A stretch of DNA of 64,000 bases from NCBI GenBank assembly GCA_026214975.1, contig CM047808.1, forward strand, positions 61,158,583 through 61,222,582, in the 5' to 3' direction. The stretch comes from Gentiana macrophylla (taxonomy: Eukaryota > Streptophyta > Magnoliopsida > Gentianales > Gentianaceae). Of the stretch, positions 23,119 to 35,500 are shown in pieces. Below the pieces are notes generated by a model. That model saw only the letters and a program-made list of their open reading frames with translations. It had not been told where the DNA came from and did not search any database. Position numbers and translations under genes: made by a program. Each line of letters starts with the position of its first letter. Position 1 is the stretch's first letter.

Positions 23119-23264
23119 ATCTCCCACTTGCCCATAACGACAAGCAACAATTGTCTTGCAGGCACACTGTATCTAACAATCTCCCACTTGCCCGTAAAGA
23201 CAAGCAATGATCGTTTTTAGACACCACATCCTTATTCTTTCTATCCACAATATTCTCCCACTTG
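23119..23264 (-). repeat. Triplicated polypurine tract of the Copia element
   Basis: The segment adjoining the 3' LTR (CAAGTGGGAGAT on the minus strand) recurs at about 23179-23190 and 23253-23264. The first two copies share a longer flank, minus-strand CTTG(T/C)C...GGGCAAGTGGGAGATTGTT. Copy 2 has the same three at 41483, about 41543 and about 41617. Confidence 0.65.
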
Positions 23265-23279
23265 CTCTAAAGTAGATGA

Positions 23280-24400
23280 GACATATCTCCCAATTTCATA
23301 CCCGCCAAGCGCTTATCATTGACATTAGATGCCACGCGACTTGGTAAACTGATCAGCTAGGTTGTCGGCTCGAGGCGATCTTAAGGACCGATACGTCGCC
23401 TGTTTGCACGATCTGTCTGACCAGGTGGTACTTTCTCTCAATGTGCTTTTGCCCTCTTGTGATTGAGAAGATCATTTGCATGAGCTACCTCTAAACTGTT
23501 TTCACAGTAGAATGGTATCGGCTTATCGAGACCTGGAATCACTTCCCGGTCCAACAAAGAACTTCCCAAGCCACACTGCCTCTTTAGCTGCTCCGAAAGC
23601 TACTATGTATTCGACTAACAGAGTCAAACTTGCAGTACTGGAATGGTCCAGAATATAGCTCCATCACTATGAGTAAACACTGAGCCTGAGATCGATTCAC
23701 GATCATCCTTAATCCGACAAAAAATCATGATCAGTGTAGTCAATGACACTCAGGTTCACACCCGAATGCACAAGCATAGGATTCCTCGTTCTCTCAAGAT
23801 ACTTGAGGATGCACTATACTGCTTTCAACGTCCGAATCCAAGACTCGGCTTTTATTGACTTTTAATTACCTGACTTTCTCTATCCAAAAGAGAATCTATC
23901 CCATTTTCTCTATATCCGAAGATTGAGAGAATTATTCCGTGAGGGGTTGGGTAGGAAACCTCTCTTGAATGTGGCATACGAAAATGCATTGTATCATCTT
24001 AACCAATAAGATGGAAGGGATACGCCCAACAACTTGTTCTCATGAATTCGACCGAATAGATTCTAAGAATATAGTCCACTTCTATGATTCAGAGAAGCTT
24101 TGGCTCCTCAGTTCTTGACTTCAGATAACACACCCATGTTGTTATCAACTGTTGTAGTGTTATCCTTTATAAACACTAATGTCTACTACTTACCAACATT
24201 GATTCTCTGGTCTACAAAAGACTCATCAATATTCTGGTCAAGCCCATACATATCAAACATGTGACTTTTAATGACCTAAAGGTTTGCTTTTATCCATCAA
24301 TGGATGTAAGCATAGGCAGTCAGCCTGCCATTGGATTTAAGCTAAAACCCTTCCATACCGAATGAATATAAGCTCCATTGTACGGCAAGAAAGTTTTAGG
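23280..24400 (-). pseudogene. Copia RT / RNase H remnant, copy 1
   Basis: Minus-strand translation gives recognisable but broken Copia islands: LVEYIVAFGAAKEAVWLGKFFVG and PIPFYCENS...NHKRAKAH (RNase H end, 23650-23430), KRGFLP (near 23965) and a decayed VFI..NTTTVDNNMG-type segment (24130-24190) where the RT YVDD block of relatives would be. Stops and indels are frequent. Further right (24400-26640) I cannot recognise domains; it should be the rest of RT and integrase, too decayed to read. Confidence 0.6.
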
Positions 24401-26927
24401 GCATCACCCATGTTAATCTTTCTGCTTTCCATAGAGTCAAGCAAGGCTGAGTGGTGAGAAAGTTTCAAGGCATCACCCGTGTTTAACTGTCTACTTCTCA
24501 GGGAGTTACCCCCAAAACCACTTGGCTTTGCTTAGAAAGATAAACTTTCTCATTCATTCAACTCTTTTTCATGCAGATCCAATTGCTCCCACTGGGCCTG
24601 AGACACTCAGGTGGTTCTACAAGAGTATGAACCGAATTGGAGTACCAAAACTCCATTTATAGGTTTAAGGCTTTAAACCGACCTCATCTTATCAAAATCC
24701 TATACAGCCCTCCAAAGAAGACCACAGGTTATCAATCACCCCCAACAGACTGTTATGTCTGTATAATCAAAATGAGTCAATGGATAAACCATACTCCCAC
24801 TGCATTTGGGTGGATTGACATTCTGATCTGGTTTAGTAGTATTTATCAGCGTTATCCCCAACAATCAATGTTGGATGTGGTCTGACTAAATCAGATAGTA
24901 ACTCCTTGAGTAACTTTACTTCAAGGTCTAAGGTTGTTATTTAAACATTTTTCTAGAAAGGCTCTGACAGTTCTACCGTCATTATGCGATCTTAAGAATC
25001 TTATAACCAACCTTTTCTTATTGTATTAAGATATTTCACGAACAAATCACCATCCCGAACTTGTATGTAAAATCTCCAGTCCTACCTTCAAGCACTAGTG
25101 CTAAATGCCTCTATTTGTGAAATTGGGGTAAATGTAATTCACTCCTTATCCACAAATTCATAGGCTTCTTCTAGGTAAACTTCTCTGTATTACATAATAA
25201 TGTGAACCATTATTTTGCAATCAATATCTTAATTGAGTTAAGCAGTGTAATATAGCATATCAATAACTATACAAGACAATACATGATTTATCCTTTCAGT
25301 AAAATCATTTCACTCGGAGGTAGGCCAAGCATCAGTGACAAAACCATGACATAGCTTATATATGAGCATTGAATACTCGTTTCTCTGGTAATATCAGAGA
25401 TTCCTCCAAATATTTAGACAAACTAATCGGTGTTTCGAGTAGTCAATAGACAAAAATCTATTACTCAAAAGTTCCCACTAGCTTGTATCATTCATAAGAC
25501 CCTGGAGGTCATTATGAACAAGCCATGATACTTCTTTAGCTCTATTAATATTTCCTAATTGAAAGTTTACTTAGTCATTTTTCCTTTGAGATAGTGTTCT
25601 TAGACTGGGAGATAGGAATCACCCTTAGCCAGTCTTTAGATCTTATCTCTAGGATATATGCACTAATTAATAGATGCTGAAGCATCGTTTATCTAAATAC
25701 CGAAACCATTTGTCTTAATAGTTTATGATGTGTTACATATACCTTTTCCGCATTACTTAGTGGTTTTGACTTTATCGGACAAAAGTCCGAGTCTTAGAAT
25801 CGTATACAAATGTCATATTCACTTTCTTAAGGCAACTATATTATCGATGTGAAAGTGAATCCTTTTGTTCCAACGATTCTGAAACAGAAATTATATTTCT
25901 TTGATATTCAAGGGTTAAAATCCGAAATTTATTTCCTTATATCACTCACTATCTTAGCTGAAATAAATGCCCGTTGTGTACTCTTCATCATGAATGCCCA
26001 GCTACCTTGTTCTTATAAAAGAACTTTAGCATTCGAGTCAAATTACTCGGTTAAGAAAGTCGCTATGGATTCATAGGTTAGTCATCCGAAATCACTTTCC
26101 TTATCCTATACTTTCTTTTATTAATATTTCGGTTTAGCCATTAACTTATTTATTTTAGATGACTTATGCTTGTATACATTTTCCTTCCTATTCTTGGCTT
26201 TCTTTAAAGGAAATGGCCGTGAACTAGCAGTTCATTTGAGTAGGCACTACTCGTGAACTGTGGGATGCCTAATGAGATTGATACCAAATCATTCTCGTCA
26301 TCTTTGAACTAATTTTGTTTTGTCTCTCGTGCAACACAAGTGACAGCAGTGACATTCTTATCAATGTCACTTAAGTTTGAAGGCTTAAGAGGAACATCCT
26401 CTTCCGAAAAATTAATTTGCATTCTCGATTATTGAGTTCAACGTTCTTGTTACTTTTCCACTTTTACGAAGTCGTTACTAGTCAATTTATCGTGTTTAGC
26501 AATTTAGATACCTTGAGATGATATGTAGTTGTAAAATAATTTATGCCAGAAATATAAATCAAATCATACACCACAACATATAATAATTTTAGGAATAATA
26601 AATGTGATGTCATGCATGCGCTTTATCCTACCATTCCAAGGATTTAATCTCACACCTACAAAGCCGCCTCGGGGTAGGTCAAAGAGGTGACGATTAAATT
26701 GAGACAATCTCTCTCAACAACTAACTGAGAATCGGACATTTCTATTTAATTGTTGATTACCTTCCTTTTTCAGCCAAGATATTTCCTAAAATATCCTTTA
26801 GAGTGTTACCTCTTGCTTGATTCTCAAAGTACGCCCAGTATGCCGCCTCGGGTCGGTCGGTGACTCGACGAGTACCCAAAATCCTATCCTTTCAGAGACC
26901 AAGCCTTGTATTTGATAGCGGTGAAAG
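24400..26927 (-). other. Unreadable internal Copia sequence, copy 1
   Basis: AT-rich DNA with no domain I can recognise in any frame. Short open stretches (for example 24637-24885 and 25849-26076 on the plus strand) have no family features. An imperfect ~75-bp direct repeat lies at about 24385-24500 (GAAAGTTTYARGGCATCACCC). The last 90 bases begin the plus-strand ORF that is fuller in copy 2 (45206-45608). Confidence 0.5.
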
Positions 26928-29900
26928 TCTCAGTTGAGGAATTGCTTCCAGAAGATGAAGAAGGCTGGTCCTCGGAGGATAAGAATGAATTAGTTAGTTT
27001 ATGGGAAGAACAGAGGGATTTAGCTGTGAACGTGGGGTCATGGATTCCCGAGCAGCATAAAGAAGAACTTGTCAAAGTGCTAATGTCACCCGAGCTGGCC
27101 CTACACGGGCTTACTATTCATCCGAGCAGGAAACCTGTTCGATAGAAGAAAATACACTTTGCTAAGGAAAGAATGGAAGCAATTGAAAAGGAAGTAAAAT
27201 GTTACTTTTTGCTAACATTATACGAGATGTGGTTTATCCAGACTGGCCGGCCAACCCAGTCCTGGTGAAGAAGCCAGACGGAATTTGGCGGACGTGCGTG
27301 GACTTCACCGACCTAAACAGAGCCTGTCCGAAGGACTGCTATGCGCTCCCAAAAAACGACGGGTTAGTTGACTCGACTGTTGGTTTTGAAGTATTTGCTT
27401 TTCTAGATGCATACATGGGGTACCATCAAACAACCATGGACCCTGAAGATGCATATAAGACTACGTTCATAACAGAATTGGGCACCTTTTGTTATCACTA
27501 AGCCAATTGGGCTAAAAAATGCTGGGGCTACATATCAGAGAGCAGTAAATAATATTTTTAGTAACCAAATTGGAAGGTGTATAGAGGTATATGTAGATGA
27601 TCTCATGATCAAGAGCAGGTTTCCTGAACACTACATGCTCGATGTCAGAGAGGTATTCAGCGTGCTCAGACAAACACAGATGAAGCTCAACCCCAAAAAG
27701 TGCACGTTTAGGGTAAGGTCGGGAAAATTTCTGGGGTACATAATATCCGGGGAAGGTATCAAAGAGAATCCAGACAAGATTGAGGCATTGAGGTCTATGC
27801 TACTCCCAAAGAGCATCAAATAAGTACAAAGGTTAATAGGGCGTATGGCTGCTCTAAACAGATTCATGTCCAAATCAGGACAGCGTGCCTTACCATTTTT
27901 CAAAGTCTTAGAAAAACTTGTCCCTTCCGGTGGAATGAGGACATCTATGAGGCCTTTGAAGACATTAAGGCTTACTTATCCGAGCTGCCAACCCTGACCT
28001 CTCCTCAGGAAGAAACTTGGCTGATATACTTAGCAGTTTCCAAAGAAGCAGTCAATACTGTCCTGATCAGGAACGAGGACAATATGCAGAGACCAGTATT
28101 TTATGTGAGTAGAGCTCTGCGCGGACACAAAGTCACAAACACTAATACGGAAAAATTAGCATTGGCTTTGGTACATGCTTCAAGAAAGCTAAGGCCGTAT
28201 TTTTTGGCACATCCAATAACTGTGGTGATCAGCCATTACGACGGATATTAGCCCGACCAGACACGTCAGGAAGGTTAGCGAAGTGGGTTGTAGAGCTTGT
28301 AGAGTATGACCTGGACTTCCAACCCCGAACTGCGGTCATGGCCCGGGACTTAGCAGTCTGCTAAGCTGAAGGAATATCCGTACACATCGAGAGAGATCAC
28401 CCGAAGATACAAGCCAAGTTGTGGACACTGTACGTAGATGGGACATCAGGAAAAGAAGGGGCAGGAGCAGGACTCCTGCTCATAAGACAAAGAGGAAAAG
28501 AGTTTCCATATGCCTTCCATTTTAAGTTCAAAGCAACAAATAATGAATCAGAGTATAAGGCCTTGATAACAAGGCTACGACTAGCCAGCAAGCTAGGTGC
28601 AACTAATTTATGAGTTTTCAGTGACTCTCTGCTTGTGGTTTATCATGTTAAAGGGTAGTATGAAGCGAAAGAAGAACCAATAAAAAAACATTTATCTCTG
28701 GCCCAAGCCTTGATCAGGAAGAGTTCAAGTCACCAGATCGATCGAGCGGTCTCTCGATCTCGAGTAAATGGTGGACGACTCTCAAAGTTAGCATTTAACT
28801 TTTCTCGAGAGAAGAAGGTTCCGTCGAGAGGCCAACAGAACAAAGCTACCTCCGGAATGAAGTTAAACCTATTACTCAACACCCTACATGGATAGACCCT
28901 ATGGTGTCCTATTCGAAACATGGCATCCTACCAGTAGATAAGTCTCAGGCTCGCAAGATGAAACTTTTAACAAGCTGGTACTATCTATTCAATGAAGTTC
29001 TTTACAAACGATCCTTTATCTCTCCTTGGCTAAGATGTGCTTCAAAGGATTAGGGAATTATCTCTTCAGAAAGATTCACTTAAGTATTTGTGGAAACCAT
29101 GCGAGGGCAAGGACCCTAGCAAGAATTTGTCGCCTATTTGGGTATTACTGGCCCACCATGAAAAGTGATGCAAACGAACTCGTCTTGAAGTGAAAATCAT
29201 GCCAGGTTCATGACAATTTGTCTCATCAGCCTTCCCAAGCAATGGTTCCTATAGTCTCTCCTTAGCCCTTTTATCAATGGGGAGTAGATCTGGTCGGACC
29301 ACTTCTTTGAGATCCGGGAAATCTCAGGTTCTTGTTGTGGCAGTCGACCATTTTACTAAGTGGATAGAAGATGAAGCTCTAACTACCATCACTGCCAATG
29401 CCATTCGAAAATTTCTTTGGAAGACTCTAATCTCAGACAATGGAACTCAATTTGAAGACAAAATAGTTATATTGTGGTGTGCCGAGCTGGGCATCACTCA
29501 ACACTTTACCTCTGCTGCCCATCCACAGCAAATGGTCAAGTTGAACAAACAAATGACATGTCATGATCGGTTTGAAAAAGAGACTAGAAGATGAAGGTGA
29601 AAATTAGGTATAACATCTACCCAACATACTTTGGGCTTACAGGACTACATCAAACTCAGCTACTGGTGAGACACCTTTTTCCCTGGCCTCTGGAAGTGTA
29701 GGCGACCATTCCAAATGAGATTGCTCTTCCCTCCTCAAGGTCGAACTTTACATACAAACAGATCAGAATCAACTCGGGCATTCTAAAGATGACTTAGAAG
29801 AGACTGCAGAGGTGGCCTACATTAGAATGGCCAAATACAAGCAAAGATTATCTCAATACTATAACTCTAGAGTTAAACACTCCTACATTAAAGAAGGAGA

Positions 29901-30084
29901 TCTAGTCTTTGAGAAGGAATGAAGTTAGCGGTAGGGTCCATAAGGCAAGCTTGACCCGAATCGGGAAGGACCGTATACATGGTGATAAAGGTCCAAGGAA
30001 AGGGTCATATCAATAGGCCGATACAAGTGGTAGGACCATACCGAAAGTTTGGAATGCTAACAACTTGTCAAATTCTATGTCTAG
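26928..30084 (+). pseudogene. Tat pol polyprotein, copy 2 (5'-truncated by the junction)
   Basis: Restarts in pol upstream of RT (VSVEELLPEDEEGW) fused to the end of unit 1. RT is as in copy 1; the VYVDDLM block lies near 27587-27607, and here the following segment stays open to 27823, so copy 2 is less broken than copy 1 at that point. The second RNase H starts near 28419. Integrase has WGVDLVG near 29280 and LISDNGTQF, but a lost base at the CAGG/CAG difference near 29530 shifts the frame before the final Glu. The C-terminal stop is TAG at 30082-30084. Confidence 0.85.
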
Positions 30085-30221
30085 GACAAAGCTAGACTTG
30101 TGTTATTTTCTTTTCAATTTTATTTATTCCAATAAGATGTAATCGACATCAATGCGTTTTAATAAAAAATTCTTTATATAAGTATGGTATTGTTAATTTA
30201 TAGCCCAAAAGTGGAAATTGA

Positions 30222-30520
30222 ATCTGAGCTCTGTGGTCGACTCGTAAAAGTTGGCAAAGGACAAACTCTTTAAGTCTCTAGGTTAGACAAATATGAACTG
30301 AGCTCTGCAGGCCAGACTCAAAAAAAATTTCAAAAGGACAAACTCTTTAAGTCTGCAGATCAGACAAATCTGAACTGAGCTCCACAAGCCAGACTTAGAT
30401 AGTTTTCAAAGGACAAACTCTTTAAGTCTGCAGGTCAGACAAATCCAAACTGAGCTCTGCAGGCCAGACTCAGATAGTTTGCAAAGGACAAACTTTCTAT
30501 GTTTGCAAGCCAGGAAATTT
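30222..30520 (+). repeat. 76-bp tandem repeats, copy 2
   Basis: Counterpart of 17157-17455 with the same four units; differences again fall mostly at CTG/CAG. Confidence 0.75.
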
Positions 30521-32590
30521 CAAAATCATAGATATAAAATGCAGAAAGTTGAATAAAAGCGACATAGCTTAACATTAAACACCAAGTCGCTATCCAATAC
30601 CATGAGTACGCATGCCATACTTGGGAAGGCAAAAGGCACCAGTAAGTACTTGAACTCAAAATAGAAGTTCTTAATAGAAACATAGTGGGCAAAGCACCAC
30701 AAATGTTGAAAAAATTACAAGTTTTTCAAAAGGTTTTACAAAACAAAAAATTCCTTAGCAAAATAAGAGGTACAACATAGAGTTCGGTTTTTAGCGGCAG
30801 GATTCTCGCTCTCTGTGAAAAAGGTCATGGCTGGCAAGAAGAAGGAGCAGAGTGGTGTTTAGCATACTCTACTCAATATCCTCACCATTCTTGAACTCCT
30901 TTTGTCGGTCATCATAGACCTTTCCGAGCCTAGCCTTGTACATGCTATGGTGAGGCGGGTTGAAACAACCAGATCAACAAATTGCCCGTTGGCCTCATAA
31001 ACTCCCAAAGTATAGCTCACACATCATAGGGGGCCAACAGGGTTTCGGGGCCTCAAGAAGGTGTCCCGAGGACTTACACTCATGGACTGACTGAGCAACT
31101 CGAGTCGGGATGGAAGCCTCCACTCATCATTTTCACTTTCGGAGCATGGCCAAATTCCAACCCAAATTTCGGAGTTCTCCTATGTATACTTGTCATAAGT
31201 CGCTAGAAGCTCAACAAATGTAATAGTCTTGGACCTTCTTTAGTTCAGCCTCGTGAGCTTGAACTTGCTCCTTCAAGGCTTTTTTTCCTCATTCAAGGTC
31301 ATTGGTCCCCAGGAAAGGCTAACACAAGTTTAGAGGGGGGTGAATAAACTTGTCACCAAAAACTTATCTTAAGTTGTAAAGCCCCAGAACTGAGTTTCTC
31401 TCGAAACTCAAACCGACTTCCGCCTCGCTTATGTTCTGTCCTTGACTTGTCAGCGGAGTTCATTAGCTTAAGCGATTGTAAGTCAAAAGCGACTTGTATT
31501 CGATCTTGTTAATCGCGGCGGATAAAGTAATAGCCTTTAGTGCAATGGATGTGTGGCAAATCTAGACCTTCTATGTATCGCCAGTGAGAAATCGAGTCCG
31601 GTGTTTCTTTGAGAGATAATGCGATAAATAAAACAAACACAAATGCATAAAGAAAATCAACACAAGATTTGTTTATGGAAGTTCCGGGTGGTGTAATCCC
31701 GTACGTCTCCCCTTCTCCTGTGGCGTAGGAGGTATTACTAGAATAATGAGATAACGTTACAAAATCCTAGTACTATGACAGTCCTTCACGACACCCTGGT
31801 TTCACTGTCTACACAAAATGAAGAAAGGTGAGATTGCTCCCTTCACTCTGCACACTGATCTTTCGGAGGTGGAATTGCTCCTTCACCAGCTCACCACTAA
31901 CACATACACACAGCCCGCAGACTGCACCAATTGCTGTAGCAACACCGTAAGAGAAAAGGTAGAATTGCTCTTCTCAAACTATGCACAACCAACCCTTTTT
32001 CACAAGTTAGGTTTAGAATTAATCACAAGATTAATTCAGTGAGCTGTCTGATTCTTCTGGATCTGGCTTTGTAGCTCTAAGATGCCTTCTTTCCCCCTTG
32101 ATGGGTTACTGGATCTTTCTTTGAAGTCTTCAAGGCAATTCAGTTGGCTTCCCCTTTTTCTTGATATATCTAATCTGATTTTTTTTTTGGATCTGGATTT
32201 GGATCTTTGAATATATGCTTGTAAAGCTCTTTTTCTGATCCTCCTCTCTCTCTGCTTTAAGTGATTCTCTTGTGTATTTATAGGGGTGATGTAACGATCA
32301 CTAGCTCTTGTAGCCGTTACACTTGTCGTTATGCCAACGTTCACATGTACGATCTTTTGTCGTATTGTCAGTTTAAATTCAACAAGGCCTTAACTCAGTT
32401 TTCTACTCTTCTTCAAATTAAAACTGAGTACCTTGTATACTTACTATCTGACTTTAATTGACTAAGTCAGAGTACACCAATCAGTTTCTTCTTTCCTGGT
32501 AACTGATAATCTTTGTCCTTAAGATTATTCAGTTATACATGATCTATAACTCAGTTTTTAGGTCACCACAGACTTGCCTGAATCCTGATT

Positions 32591-35500
32591 TGTTATAAAA
32601 TGGATGGAGATAACTTCAGATGCAAGAAACAGAAACAGAAGCAATCAAACATAAACAATCAAAGGAGAAAACAGAAACAAGAAGAACACAGATTTAACGT
32701 GGAAAACCTCTCAGTGGGAGAGGTAAAAAACCACGGGCAGAAAAGAGATATTTTATTATGCACTGAATTTTACAGATTTCAACACACTCGGATAATGAGA
32801 CAACAATTGTATTTATAGGCACAAATCCCTAAACCCTAGCCGCCAGGAATCTTTGTCTGATCTGCCATAAATACCCTTACACGTGTCCTCCTTTTAATGA
32901 CACTGTATAGCTGTCACATAACAGAATTAACAGATGTGGGACCTGCTTTGATTCGAAGATTTCGCAGACTATCACCTGGCGATAGATAGTTACTGGCGAC
33001 GAAGCTCGATGAGACTCCACCCCACTTGAAAGCCTGAATTGAATACCCTTCTCACCGCCAATCACACAGCTGAGTCTTCAGATTGGTTCCACCAGATGTA
33101 GAGTTTAAGTCACATTACTGACAAATCTCCACCTTGACTTCAACTCTCACTAGAGTCAAACAGATTGCATAACCAGATGTACTTGTACCAGATGCATTCG
33201 TCAATGCCAGATGTACTTGTACCAGACTATCTCCACAGCATCCACTCCACTGATCTGCCCTCAGTAAAGTTTCCAGAATCAGATTATAAGCTTTGAATAT
33301 TCAGTAAGTCCAGGCAAAGCTGGAACTTACTCTGCTGAACTGGTTTAGTGAACATATCAGCAGGATTCTCCTTTGTGCCAATCTTCTTCACCACAACCCT
33401 CTTCTCATTCCTCAAGAAATGATACCTGACATCAATATGCTTGGTTCTCTCATGATGAACTCTGATCTTTGGCTAAACATATTGCACTAAGATGTCACAA
33501 TATATATATCACTGATCCTCGATGCAACCCCAAATCACCGACTAGCCCTTCAACCGGATACCCTCCTTAGTCGCTTCAAGAAGTGCCATATATTCTCGCT
33601 CAATGAGTTGATAAGGCTCATCAGAGCCTGAAGAGTAGCTTTCAAATGACCAACGCATTTCCCAATGTAAACACATATCCAGTCATTGATTTTCTCTTGT
33701 CAACATCACTGCATAATCAAGATCACGAGAACTCGTGACTGCACCGATATCACCTCCATAAATGAGACCAACATCGCTTGTACCTCTCAGTACTGAATAT
33801 CCTTTTAACAAACTTTCCAGTGTTCCTTTCCAGTGTTGAGCCATAAACCTGCCGACAACACCGATTTGCTGAGCCAGATCGGGCCTAGTGCAAACCATGG
33901 CATACATCGATCGCCAACTGCACTAGCATAGGGAACTTTGACATATACTCCTTCTCTTGGTGATCGTGAAGCATAAATGCAGACAAATGAACATTTGATG
34001 TCATAGGAGTATCTATTGGTTTTGCGTGAGACATGCCAAACTTGGCCAATATCTTCTCGCACATAACCTCGCTGAGACAAGAACAATTTCTTCCGACTTC
34101 TATCTCTCCGGATCTCCATCCCAAGATTTTCTTGGTCGCACCCAAATCCTTCATTTCAAATTCAAAGACTAAGAAGGTTCTTCGATTTTGAACATCGACT
34201 TTCTTGTCAGCAGCTATCGAAGATGTCATCCACATACAGGACAAGATAGATATATGATCCATCTTTCAGCAGACTGTAGTAAACACAACGATCATATGGA
34301 CTTCTGTTGTAACCTGCTTTGAAAGCATGAAATCATCAAACCTTTTATACCACTTGCCTTGGAGCTTGCTTCAAACCATACAAAGATTTCTTCAACTTGC
34401 AAACATAATTTTCCTTTCCAGAACTTGAAAACCCTCAGCCGTGTGTCATGTATATCTCCTTATCCACCTCACCATGTAAAAGCAGCTTTCATCTAATTGC
34501 TCAAGTTCCAGATCTGTTTGTGTGCCACCATTGCTAGTAACACCCTGATTGAAGTGTGTCTGACCACTGGTGAAAATATTTCATCAAAGTCAACCCCTTC
34601 CTTTTGACTGAATCCTCTTGCAACCAAACGTGCCTTATACTTGACCCCTTCTGCCTTTGTTATTCCTTCCTTTTTCTTGAAAATCCATTTACAAGTCACA
34701 ACTCCCTTGTCAGTAGGCTGTTTGACCAATTCCCAAGTCTGATTCTTCAATAATGACTCCATTTCATCTCCCATGGCTGCATGCCACTGAGATGCTTCTG
34801 TACATGTCATCTTTGCTTCCTGTGTAAAGTAGGTTCAGCAACCTCTACTTCTTCAGCAACTTGGAGTGCATATCCAGCCAAATCATCATATCCATATCTC
34901 CTTGGAGGTATCCCAACATTAGATCTTCTAGGCCTGCTGGCAGCTAGACTCTGCTGATCAATGTTTGTATGACGCCCTGCTGAGGTCTCAGTAGGCTGGC
35001 TTGGATCAGATTCTGGTTCATTATCCAGATCAGTATAGTGTTGATTTGGATCCACTGATTGTTGCATATCAGTAGACTCCACCTGAAGCTCCACCTGTTT
35101 CTCAACACTATCAGATTCAAGATCGGTTTGCACTCGATGAGACCTCCCACCGATGAGTTTAACATAGAATTTTCATCAAACACAACGTCCTGCCGAGGAT
35201 TACTCGGACTCTGCTGATGACCAAATTATATATCCTTCACTCCATCACCATACCCCACAAACACTCCCTTCTTGGCTCTTGGCTCCAACTTCCCTTCACT
35301 AACATGATAGTAAGTCAGACTCCTCCCAAAAGCCCTTAGAATCGAGTAGTCGGCGAGGCTTGCCTCGACCACATCTCAAATGGTGTCTTGAGGTTGATTC
35401 CTCGTGTGAGGGCTCTGTTGATTAAGTAGCAAGTCGCCTTAACGACTTCGCCCAAAATCTCCTTGATAAACCAAACTTGAGAAAGCATACATCTTGCCCT

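Larger units (their letters stand above)
13861..26927. repeat. Tandem duplication block, unit 1 (13,067 bp)
   Basis: Begins at GTCTCAGTTGAGG inside Tat pol and ends at GATAGCGGTGAAA inside the minus-strand Copia element, where unit 2 starts with the same GTCTCAGTTGAGG. It contains the rest of Tat pol, the 76-bp repeats, the antisense gene with its solo LTR, and the 3' LTR plus about 3.8 kb of internal Copia sequence. Apart from CAG/CTG sites the two units look nearly identical by eye. Confidence 0.85.
21340..26927 (-). mobile_element. Minus-strand Copia element, copy 1, truncated by the duplication junction
   Basis: The 3' LTR is 21340-23118 (1779 bp, TGCTGGATA...CTTCCAACA), followed at its right by the polypurine tract (CAAGTGGGAGAT on the minus strand) and then degenerate internal sequence to 26927, where the duplication junction cuts it. 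CATAC precedes the LTR at 21335-21339. The 5' LTR exists only with copy 2 (47790-49551), followed there by CATAT. It is inserted in the Transposase_28-like exon of the antisense gene. Confidence 0.8.

Noticed and set aside
24637..24885. 82-codon ORF present in both duplicate copies
   Set aside because: Copy 2 (42999-43247) keeps the length only because the copies are almost identical; no domain, and the opposite strand should be Copia pol.
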